Source: CAYNWK01 sp964400875 (lineage in GTDB: Bacteria > Chloroflexota > Anaerolineae > Anaerolineales > UBA4823). Taken from it: a DNA stretch of 17,965 nt. Positions 1 through 5,433 of this stretch are shown here, in pieces. Where the stretch lies: contig CAYNWK010000086.1 of NCBI GenBank assembly GCA_964400875.1, forward strand, positions 1 through 17,965. Reading direction: 5' to 3'. Position 1 is the first letter of the stretch; the number at the start of each line of letters is the position of its first letter. The notes under the pieces are model-generated. The model saw only the letters and a program-made list of their open reading frames with translations, did no database searches and had not been told where the DNA came from. The position numbers and the translations under genes are program-made.

Positions 1-13
1 CGCAATTCCCCAT

Positions 14-29
14 CCCCCGTAAACGGGGG
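14..29. repeat. Short palindrome
   Basis: CCCCCGT and ACGGGGG are perfect inverted 7-bp arms separated by AA. It lies downstream of the minus-strand gene ending at 128 and close to the larger palindrome at 54-94. No T-run follows on either strand, so I do not call it a terminator. Confidence 0.4.
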
Positions 30-53
30 AGTACCCTTGCGCAATTTTCTATG

Positions 54-94
54 GGAGCATGGTTTAGACGGTGAAACCATCTAAACCATGCTCC
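54..94. repeat. 41-bp near-perfect palindrome
   Basis: The arms GGAGCATGGTTTAGA (54-68) and its exact complement (80-94) are 15 bp. The stem continues inward through one mismatch (69/79) into GGT/ACC, leaving a GAA loop at 73-75. It begins 33 bp beyond the stop of the minus-strand gene at 128. It could end that transcript, but there is no U-tract in that direction and only TTT on the plus strand. A factor-dependent terminator, RNA-stabilising hairpin or REP-like repeat are the alternatives. Confidence 0.6.
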
Positions 95-127
95 TTTGAT
101 TCGAAATCTGCGGGTTGGTTACTGCGG

Positions 128-571
128 CTATGAGGAGGCGGGCTCCGCCGGGCTTGCCTCTTCCGCTTCGGAGGCGTGCATCTTGCGGTGCCACTCCTCG
201 ACCCTGGGCGGAATGCCGCCCTCCCAGCCCGGACCTCGACCGCCCGGGCCATTGCCATACCAGCCCCGGCCGTGCGGGCCGTAGCTGCGCCACCCCCGGC
301 GGAAGAACAGGCCGCGCAAGGCGGCGAAGATTAGGAAGATCGCCAGGAATGGGAAGCACAATCCGAAGAAACCAAAGCCCCCGCCCCACGGGCGATAGTA
401 CGGGGCGTAGAAATAGGGGGCCGGCAGAGTCTGGCCCTCCGTCGCGCCCTCCGTGAGTGAGGCGGCCGCGCCCTGAGCTATCCCCAGGTTGTAAACGTAC
501 GCACCTAAGGCAACCAACGCGCCTAGCAGGACAATCACCAGGATGGCCCGCATGAAAAATCCAGTTCTCAT
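128..571 (-). CDS. Small two-helix membrane protein, Gly/Tyr/Pro-rich
   Basis: Function not recognised. The 147-residue product has a hydrophobic N-terminal segment (about residues 8-26), then a Ser/Thr/Glu linker. An aromatic stretch rich in Tyr, Pro and Gly (50-68) precedes a second membrane segment (about 68-90). A basic, glycine- and tryptophan-rich segment (91-120) and a Glu/Ala/Ser-rich tail follow. This is typical of small hypothetical envelope proteins; no catalytic motif is visible. I start at ATG 571 because AAAGGAG (579-585) lies 7 nt upstream; an in-frame TTG at 574 is possible. The leader holds the inverted-repeat element at 600-689 and, further up, a candidate response-regulator promoter, so expression may be environmentally controlled. 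Confidence is good that it is a gene, low for any role. Confidence 0.75.
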   Translation of the reverse strand: MRTGFFMRAILVIVLLGALVALGAYVYNLGIAQGAAASLTEGATEGQTLPAPYFYAPYYRPWGGGFGFFGLCFPFLAIFLIFAALRGLFFRRGWRSYGPHGRGWYGNGPGGRGPGWEGGIPPRVEEWHRKMHASEAEEASPAEPASS

Positions 572-599
572 CAATTTTCTCCTTTACGATAAATTGGTT

Positions 600-689
600 G
601 GGAGTTACGCAGTTGGCCGGTGAAGCGGGTGTTTGGGCAGGTGAACCTCGCCCGAACACCCCCTTGCCTCACCCAAGTGCGTAAGTCCT
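600..689. repeat. 90-bp leader inverted-repeat element, copy 1
   Basis: Outer arms at 600-616 and 673-689 match in 14 of 17 positions as inverted repeats with a TTACGCA core. Inside is a second stem, 627-638 with 650-661 (12 pairs, one a G-T), around an 11-nt loop that is itself partly self-complementary. The element lies between the minus-strand promoter candidate (715-746) and the ribosome binding site at 579-585. Its 600-side arm reads TGCGTAACTCC towards the gene, as does copy 2 at 3517-3611. It could be a structured 5' leader or a small MITE-like insertion. Confidence 0.6.
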
Positions 690-714
690 ATTGGCGATAA
701 GTTTTACAATTTGC

Positions 715-746
715 ATTATCGGACGAGATTGTGAAGAGAATGTGAA
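715..746 (-). promoter_or_regulatory. Candidate Pho-box-like promoter for the gene at 128-571
   Basis: Read on the minus strand, TTCACA occurs twice with an 11-bp period (746-741 and 735-730), followed after 9 nt by GATAAT (720-715), a 5/6 match to a -10. Tandem half-sites of 11-bp period about 10 bp before the -10 are the known layout of OmpR/PhoB-family activated promoters such as E. coli Pho boxes. The regulator is unknown and no response regulator gene lies in the window. Confidence 0.45.
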
Positions 747-805
747 CGAATTGCGGAGCCATTTCGGAGACCTAGCCAGAGTAGGAAAACGACCGGATAT
801 TAATC

Positions 806-831
806 TTGTTGTTATCTTGACTTGTTATACT
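806..831 (+). promoter_or_regulatory. Extended -10 promoter for the 897-2517 pair
   Basis: TGTTATACT (823-831) gives a TGn extended -10 with hexamer TATACT (826-831, 5/6 match). No good -35 hexamer sits at 17 bp; TTGTTG at 806-811 is too close (14 bp). Predicted start about 837, leaving a leader of about 60 nt before ATG 897. Confidence 0.5.
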
Positions 832-896
832 GGGAGGCGTTGACCCCCGACCATTTACGATCAGGTGGTCGATGGCATACCGAGGAGGCAGCTCGA

Positions 897-1628
897 ATGC
901 AGCAGGCGGATAGAATTTACCGAAAATATCTCAGGCCACTTCCGCTCTTACTGAGCTGGCTTGCGTTGGCCGCTTGTACGCCGGCCTCACCCACGGAGGG
1001 CGCGGCGCTACCGACTGCAACGGTGGAAATCGCTTCAGCGCCCCCACAGGCTTCCTCCACGGCAGCTTCAGAGCAGACTCCGACGGACCAGGAACCTGCT
1101 CCAGTGCAACCCACAGAGGCCGATCCTGCGGATTCAACGGCGCTGGCCTGCGCCAGCCCGGTGGAAGCGACCCCGCCCATGACGGAAGGTCCTTTTTACA
1201 TCCCCGGCTCTCCCGAGCGGACCTCTTTGCTCGAAGAGGGCATGCCCGGGACGCCGCTGACCGTCAGCGGGTACGTGCTGAACCAGGATTGCGAACCCAT
1301 CCCTGGCGCCTGGCTCGATTTCTGGCAGACGGATGCGCAGGGCGAATACGACAACAGCGGCTACCGGCTGCGCGGCCACCAGTTCACCGGGGAGGACGGC
1401 AGCTACCGGTTGGAGACTGTGCTGCCGGGCGAGTATCCCGGGCGCACCGTCCACATTCACGTCAAAGTTCAGGCTCCCGGCGGCCCCATCCTGACCACCC
1501 AGCTGTTCTTCCCCGGCACGGCTGGCAACGCCAGCGATGCGATCTTCTCTGAAAAGCTGCTGGTAGACATGCAAGAGGGAGAGGATGGGCTTCAGGCAAC
1601 CTTCAACTTCGTCCTGGAAGCCCCCTGA
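897..1628 (+). CDS. Intradiol ring-cleavage dioxygenase-like lipoprotein
   Basis: The product resembles the catalytic domain of intradiol dioxygenases, non-haem Fe(III) enzymes that split catechol-type rings between the hydroxyls. It starts with a basic, hydrophobic signal ending in a lipobox (LAAC, Cys27). A Thr/Ser/Pro/Glu-rich linker (about 28-95) follows, then the domain (about 96-243): TEGPFY, the beta-strand VSGYVLNQDC, and WQTDAQGEYD. The four expected iron ligands are present as Tyr151, Tyr180, His186 and His188 (YPGRTVHIH). At 243 residues it lacks the N-terminal dimerisation region of cytosolic catechol dioxygenases, as exported members do. ATG 897 is chosen over an upstream in-frame start (822) because GGAGG (884-888) precedes it and the signal then begins properly. 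Stop and the next ATG are 1 nt apart, so it is probably coupled to the lysyl-oxidase homologue. The substrate is not evident; it may act on extracellular aromatics. Confidence 0.85.
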   Translation: MQQADRIYRKYLRPLPLLLSWLALAACTPASPTEGAALPTATVEIASAPPQASSTAASEQTPTDQEPAPVQPTEADPADSTALACASPVEATPPMTEGPFYIPGSPERTSLLEEGMPGTPLTVSGYVLNQDCEPIPGAWLDFWQTDAQGEYDNSGYRLRGHQFTGEDGSYRLETVLPGEYPGRTVHIHVKVQAPGGPILTTQLFFPGTAGNASDAIFSEKLLVDMQEGEDGLQATFNFVLEAP

Positions 1629-1629
1629 G

Positions 1630-2517
1630 ATGCCCGGTTATAAAAAGTGGCTCAGCTGGTGGGCCGGTGGGCTGGCGTTGGCTTTTATGCTGGGCTGGGG
1701 GAGCGTGGCAGCCGGGAATTCCTCTTGGGAGGATGCGCCGGCCGCGCCGATCCCTCAAATACAGCCCACCCCGGACAGCGTCTCTCCAGGATCGGAGGGT
1801 GCAGAGCTCGCTGCGGTCGCGGCGGATACGCCAGGGGTGAACCTGCTGCCCATCGTCAGAAATTTCCGCATCAATACCGCCCACTTCACCGAAACCTCAG
1901 CCGATGTCGCCGATGGCTGCGTCACCCCCGGGGAGCACTTCCTGCTGCGCTTCGATTTCCTGGTGCACAACGCTGGCTTGGTCGATCTGGTTATCGGGGA
2001 CCCGGCTGAAGCCTCGCACCTGTTCGTCCGCTCTGTCGGGCACGACCACCTTCACCTGCGGGACTTCAACGAGTACCGCTTGTTCGACCGGGAAGGTCGC
2101 CAGGTGATCGAGAGCTACAAGCAGGCTTTCTGCCTCTTTGACAGCCAAAGGCTCTCCGAGTGGGCGCGCCTCACCCGCCAGTTCATTCCCGAAGACTGCG
2201 ATACCTACCAGGGGCTTTCAGCCGGATGGGCCGATCTGTATCCGGCGCGCATCACCTGCCAGTTCATCGCCATCGATCAGATCCCGGACGGCGACTATGC
2301 CTTCGTGGCGACCACCAACTCCCGGGCTCTCGTCGATGAAGTCAACTACGCCGACAACCGCATTTGCATCGAGCTAAGCATTCGCGGCTACAGCGTGACC
2401 GAGGTGAACCAGGGCCTGTGCCAGAACCTGGTAGGTCAGCTGCCGGTGCTGAAAAAGCCCGTGCCCAGGCACCTGCTGCCCTGCAATCTGCGGCGCACAT
2501 CGGCCTGCGTTCGTTAA
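1630..2517 (+). CDS. Secreted lysyl oxidase homologue (copper amine oxidase, LTQ type)
   Basis: Lysyl oxidases use copper and a self-made lysyl tyrosylquinone (LTQ) cofactor to oxidise primary amines of lysine side chains. The 295-residue product has an N-terminal signal or anchor (about 6-28), a Pro/Ala/Glu linker, and a lysyl-oxidase domain (about 70-258). The copper motif is HDHLH with His138, His140 and His142. Lys164 in SYKQAFCLF aligns with the LTQ lysine of human LOX (HKASFCLE). Tyr204 in QGLSAGWADLY aligns with its partner tyrosine (QGLSPGCYDTY). TCQFIAIDQIPDGDY and VDEVNYADNRIC match the conserved C-terminal half. ATG 1630 follows the dioxygenase stop by 1 nt. The frame is open upstream to 1585, but that part lies inside the previous gene. 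The stop overlaps the convergent hydrolase stop. Peptidyl lysine or free amines are possible substrates. Confidence 0.87.
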   Translation: MPGYKKWLSWWAGGLALAFMLGWGSVAAGNSSWEDAPAAPIPQIQPTPDSVSPGSEGAELAAVAADTPGVNLLPIVRNFRINTAHFTETSADVADGCVTPGEHFLLRFDFLVHNAGLVDLVIGDPAEASHLFVRSVGHDHLHLRDFNEYRLFDREGRQVIESYKQAFCLFDSQRLSEWARLTRQFIPEDCDTYQGLSAGWADLYPARITCQFIAIDQIPDGDYAFVATTNSRALVDEVNYADNRICIELSIRGYSVTEVNQGLCQNLVGQLPVLKKPVPRHLLPCNLRRTSACVR

Positions 2518-3377
2518 ACCGTCCCTACTTCCACTTCCAACCCATCGTAGCCAACCTCATAGCCACTCTGCGCGGCGTAATCGACCAGCTCCGGGTGGGG
2601 CGGGTTGCCTTCGTGGGCGATGTGCGTGGCGAAAACGCGCGCCCGTTCGGCCAGCAGGCCTTCTGTGCGCAGGCGCGCCAGGTACTCGCTGACCAGCTGA
2701 GCGCTCAGGTGATCGCTGGCTTGCTCCGCCGGGCCGTAGGTGTGATCCAGGATCACCAGGTCGAAGCGGAAATTGCTACGTTGGAAGGCCTCCCAGGTCG
2801 CTTCCGGCAGCGCCGCCGTATCGGTTCCATAGAAGATGCAGCGATCGCCCTCCTGGATGGCGTACAGCAGGGGCTCTACGCCGGGGTCGTGGTTGGCTGG
2901 AAACGTAGTCACCGTATAGGAATCCACTTTGAAGGTCTGCAGCGCTTCGATAGGGTGCAGGGTGAGGTTGAGCAATTCGCCGGTCTCCCGGTCGAACAGG
3001 CTGGCGGGAGCCAGGTCGCCTGCCAGGCGATCGGCGACCTGGCCCAGCGTAGCCGCCGAGGCGTAGAAATGCAGGCGCGGCGCGCCGACCACGCCGTAGC
3101 CCGGGCTGCGCGAGAGCAAGTGGGAGGCGTCCAGATGATTGGCATGTGCGTGGGTTTGCAGGCAATAGCGCACCTTGGTGAGAGGACAGCCGTGCAGCGC
3201 GGCCGCCGTCATGATGTCCGGGCCCAGGTCGATCAGCAGGTCGTCGTTGACCAGCGCAGCGGACCGTTTGCGCAGGCTCGGGCCGCCCAACTTGCGTGCC
3301 GCTTCGCAGTTGCGGCAGCGGCAGAAAGCCTCGGGGAAGGCGTTTGCCGCTGCAGTCCCCAGGAAGGTGAACTTCAT
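2514..3377 (-). CDS. PhnP-like metallo-beta-lactamase-fold hydrolase
   Basis: This 287-residue protein belongs to the MBL-fold phosphodiesterase group that includes PhnP (cyclic phosphate hydrolysis) and tRNase Z relatives. Visible features: an N-terminal beta-strand FTFLGTAAANAFP, a structural zinc knuckle with Cys19, Cys21 and Cys24, DLGPD (50-54), the main metal motif at 76-81, FPANHDP, YGTDTAAL with the bridging Asp, LDHTYG, and a late ATHIAHEGNPPHPE. The main motif reads HAHANH, so Asn80 replaces the Asp of HxHxDH. The codon AAT differs by one base from GAT. It may change metal loading or activity. ATG 3377 is preceded by GGAGG; an in-frame start at 3398 is less likely. The leader carries a 13-bp hairpin and a TATAAT promoter next to the CGTAACGCT operator. 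The substrate is unknown. Confidence 0.82.
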   Translation of the reverse strand: MKFTFLGTAAANAFPEAFCRCRNCEAARKLGGPSLRKRSAALVNDDLLIDLGPDIMTAAALHGCPLTKVRYCLQTHAHANHLDASHLLSRSPGYGVVGAPRLHFYASAATLGQVADRLAGDLAPASLFDRETGELLNLTLHPIEALQTFKVDSYTVTTFPANHDPGVEPLLYAIQEGDRCIFYGTDTAALPEATWEAFQRSNFRFDLVILDHTYGPAEQASDHLSAQLVSEYLARLRTEGLLAERARVFATHIAHEGNPPHPELVDYAAQSGYEVGYDGLEVEVGTV

Positions 3378-3411
3378 CTTTTCCTCCGGCTTCGACAAGG
3401 TATCAAATGCC

Positions 3412-3443
3412 TGATGATGGGCGGACTTTGCCGCCCATCATCA
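3412..3443. repeat. 13-bp stem-loop in the leader of the MBL gene
   Basis: TGATGATGGGCGG (3412-3424) and its exact complement (3431-3443) flank a 6-nt loop. It lies between the minus-strand TATAAT promoter and the ribosome binding site of the gene starting at 3377, so it would form in the 5' leader. No T-run follows. It could stabilise the mRNA, attenuate it, or be a protein site. Confidence 0.6.
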
Positions 3444-3460
3444 CCTTTCCACTGGTGTTG

Positions 3461-3466
3461 ATTATA
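3461..3466 (-). promoter_or_regulatory. -10 element for the MBL gene
   Basis: TATAAT, a perfect consensus hexamer on the minus strand, lies 84 bp upstream of ATG 3377. The expected -35 position falls inside the CGTAACGCT tandem repeat (3470-3490) and has no recognisable hexamer, so a factor bound there could activate or repress this promoter as well as the divergent one. Confidence 0.55.
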
Positions 3467-3469
3467 TTT

Positions 3470-3514
3470 CGTAACGCTTTCCGTAACGCTCTCAGGACGG
3501 TAGAAGTCTATACT
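3470..3514 (+). promoter_or_regulatory. Tandem-repeat operator and promoter for 3633-5229 (copy 1)
   Basis: CGTAACGCT occurs at 3470-3478 and again at 3482-3490, spaced by TTC (12-bp period). After exactly 18 bp comes TATACT (3509-3514), followed by GG. The same 21-bp sequence, spacing and a GGACG patch recur at 5242-5286. The layout suggests an activator binding tandem half-sites in place of a -35. The expected start, near 3521, lies at the left end of the leader inverted repeat. Confidence 0.7.
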
Positions 3515-3516
3515 GG

Positions 3517-3611
3517 TAGAAGTTACGTAGTTCATGAGGAAATCGGGGGTGCGGCGGTGGGCTTATACTACTGCCGCGCTCCCACTCTCTCGATAAAGTG
3601 CGTAACTCCTA
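3517..3611. repeat. 95-bp leader inverted-repeat element, copy 2
   Basis: The left arm 3517-3538 (core AGTTACG) and right arm 3589-3611 (core CGTAACT) are imperfect inverted repeats sharing the ends of copy 1 at 600-689. The interior has an imperfect GC-rich stem (about 3544-3556 with 3570-3583). The right arm reads TGCGTAACTCC, then AAAGGAGG follows about 10 nt later. CTCCT (3606-3610) could pair with AGGAG (3622-3626), giving a possible alternative fold that hides the ribosome binding site. Confidence 0.55.
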
Positions 3612-3632
3612 GTGGATTTAAAGGAGGTAGTG

Positions 3633-4625
3633 ATGAGCGATCGGATTCTACTTGCCAGCACCTGGGATAACATCGCCCGCGCCGAGCGCCATGCGGACGG
3701 CCAATGGACGGTGGATTACATCCTCGAAGATCGCGCCGTGCGCTGCATGGCTGTCGATCCCTGCAGCCCTGCCACGGTTTACGCCGGTACGGACGGTCAA
3801 GGGGTGCTGCGCTCTGACGACCGGGGCGCGACCTGGCGCCAGGCCGGCCTGGAGGGGCAGGTGGTCAAGTCTCTGGCGGTCAGCCCGCACCAACAGGGCA
3901 CGCTCTACGCTGGGATCAGACCGGCCGGTTTTTGCACCTCTCAGGATGGGGGCGAATCCTGGCAGGAGTCCGCCGGTTTCCAACGCATTCCGAATCGTTG
4001 GTGGTGGTTCTCCCCGGCGAGCAAGCCTTTCACCGCCTACGTGCAAGCCATCGCCATTTCCCCTACGGACCCGGACGTCATCCTGGCGGGGATCGAGTTT
4101 GGCGCGGTGGTGCGCAGCGAGGACGGCGGGCGGACCTGGTCAGCGCACCGCAGCGGGGCGCTGCGCGACTGCCATTCGCTGCATTTTCACGCCCGGGACG
4201 GCGCCTGGGCTTACGAGGCCGGCGGCACTGGCGGCGGAGCCTCTTTCAGCCGTGATGGCGGCCGGACCTGGCGTAAGGCGAAGGCCGGGCTGGCCAAGAA
4301 TTACGGCGTCTCCTGCGCCGCCGATCCGGGCAACCCGGAAGTCTGGTACGTCTGCGTGGCCCCCGGTCCGGGAAAAGCTTACCAGGCCCAGAGCGAGGCT
4401 TATCTCTACCGCTCGGCTGGCGGTGAGGGCTGGCAGCCGATAGGGTGGAGCGACCATCCGTTGAGCAGCACCCCGACCGCGCTGGTCACCGCCCCGCGCG
4501 CCCCTGGTGATCTCTACGCCGGCCTGACCAACGGCGCCATCTTCTACTCCAGCGATTACGGAGAGAGCTGGGATCTGCTCCCGCTGCAGTTGCCGGGCAT
4601 CTGGTGGTCGTTGGTGGTGCTTTAA
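3633..4625 (+). CDS. Cytoplasmic beta-propeller protein with Asp-box (BNR) repeats
   Basis: The 330-residue product is built of repeated beta-propeller blades of the BNR/sialidase-like or Ycf48-like fold. Asp-box motifs (S-x-D-x-G-x-T/S-W) occur at 61-68, 103-110, 162-169, 206-213 and 306-313, with a degenerate copy near 261-267. Each is often preceded by [YL]AG followed by a loop. There is no signal peptide and no sialidase catalytic arginine set that I can identify, so an enzymatic role is not supported. Such proteins usually act as assembly or binding scaffolds. The start at ATG 3633 is fixed by a near-perfect AAAGGAGGT (3620-3628); an upstream in-frame ATG (3612) lacks one. The stop is 1 nt before the GTG of the membrane protein, so the two are likely co-translated. 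Regulation: tandem-repeat promoter and leader element immediately upstream. Confidence 0.8.
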   Translation: MSDRILLASTWDNIARAERHADGQWTVDYILEDRAVRCMAVDPCSPATVYAGTDGQGVLRSDDRGATWRQAGLEGQVVKSLAVSPHQQGTLYAGIRPAGFCTSQDGGESWQESAGFQRIPNRWWWFSPASKPFTAYVQAIAISPTDPDVILAGIEFGAVVRSEDGGRTWSAHRSGALRDCHSLHFHARDGAWAYEAGGTGGGASFSRDGGRTWRKAKAGLAKNYGVSCAADPGNPEVWYVCVAPGPGKAYQAQSEAYLYRSAGGEGWQPIGWSDHPLSSTPTALVTAPRAPGDLYAGLTNGAIFYSSDYGESWDLLPLQLPGIWWSLVVL

Positions 4626-4626
4626 T

Positions 4627-5229
4627 GTGAGCGATCGTAACGCAGGCTTGATAGCAGGGGCGTTGGCCGGCTTCTCCGGCCTGCTGACATTCCTGGTGAT
4701 CCATCACCTGTGGATCATGCCGATCTGGTTCATCCTGCCGCTGGGGTCCCTCGTCGCCGGGCTGGGCGGCCTGGCGGCTGGCTGGGCGTATGTCGAAGTG
4801 CAACCCCGGCTTCCGAGGCGGCCCTGGACTGTTTTCGCGGTCCTGGCGGGGATGGTTGTGATCCTGGCCCCGGCCCTGCTGCTGGCTGAACTGCGCCCGC
4901 CCATGTTTTCGGTTTCGGCGGCAGGGGTGGCGAACCTGGCGATGGGCTTGCCCGAAGCGGTGTTCCGTTTCATCGGTGAATTGCTGGCGACTGCCGCCCT
5001 CACCGGAGGGTTGTTGGGCTGGCAGCTGGGGCGTACGCGTCGCGCTGCTGCAGCCACTGCCCTGGCTGGCTTCGTTTTCGCCCTCGGCCCGGGGCACAAT
5101 ATTCCTTTTATCGGTGGTACATCCGGGGTGCCCAAGGAACTGTCCATCATGGGGGCGGTCCTGCTTGCCTCCTCTCTGGTGCTGGTGGAGGGGCACGCGC
5201 TGCTCTCCAAAGCGTTCGATCCGGGCTGA
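4627..5229 (+). CDS. Six-helix membrane protein, unknown function
   Basis: Not recognised as a named family. The 200-residue product has about six hydrophobic segments (roughly 5-27, 33-55, 68-88, 112-134, 140-154, 172-190) with short loops. A basic stretch lies at 61-66 and an Arg-rich loop at 136-139. A conserved-looking loop, GPGHNIPFIGGTSGVPKE (154-171), could bind a ligand or partner. GTG 4627 is the only suitable start next to the preceding TAA, implying translational coupling with the beta-propeller gene. The first four codons mirror those of that gene (MSDR in both). The pairing suggests that the propeller protein works at the membrane with this one; that is inference. Confidence 0.72.
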   Translation: MSDRNAGLIAGALAGFSGLLTFLVIHHLWIMPIWFILPLGSLVAGLGGLAAGWAYVEVQPRLPRRPWTVFAVLAGMVVILAPALLLAELRPPMFSVSAAGVANLAMGLPEAVFRFIGELLATAALTGGLLGWQLGRTRRAAAATALAGFVFALGPGHNIPFIGGTSGVPKELSIMGAVLLASSLVLVEGHALLSKAFDPG

Positions 5230-5241
5230 TCGGGTCTTCGT

Positions 5242-5286
5242 CGTAACGCTTTCCGTAACGCTTTGGGGACGATGGTCGGTTAAACT
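5242..5286 (+). promoter_or_regulatory. Tandem-repeat operator and promoter for 5434-7918 (copy 2)
   Basis: CGTAACGCT at 5242-5250 and 5254-5262 with a TTC spacer, identical over 21 bp to 3470-3490. TAAACT (5281-5286) follows after exactly 18 bp and is followed by GG, as in copy 1; GGACG is at the same offset. It starts 13 bp after the stop of the preceding gene. The transcript would start near 5293, leaving about a 140-nt leader before ATG 5434. Confidence 0.68.
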
Positions 5287-5433
5287 GGAATTATCCATGG
5301 TGTGCAGGTCATTCTGGTGGCGGTCAACATATTCGAGATACTTCTTGAATGGCTGCTGGCTCAGGTTTAGCGGTGATTTTAGCAGGTGAATGATGAGGGT
5401 GCGTATTGATGGGGGAAAGCCTAGAGGGTTGCT

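Noticed and set aside
600..689. Integron attC site
   Set aside because: The arms read TTACGCA/TGCGTAA and do not fit the RYYYAAC/GTTRRRY core-site consensus, and there is no integrase or cassette array.
2364..3461. 365-residue open frame antisense to the MBL hydrolase
   Set aside because: The opposite strand encodes a protein with clear MBL motifs. This frame's Arg/Gln-rich translation has no recognisable domain and overlaps the lysyl oxidase gene.
4486..5298. 270-residue minus-strand frame opposite the propeller and membrane genes
   Set aside because: Low-complexity Gln/Arg/Pro-rich translation without a ribosome site; the plus strand has coherent genes.
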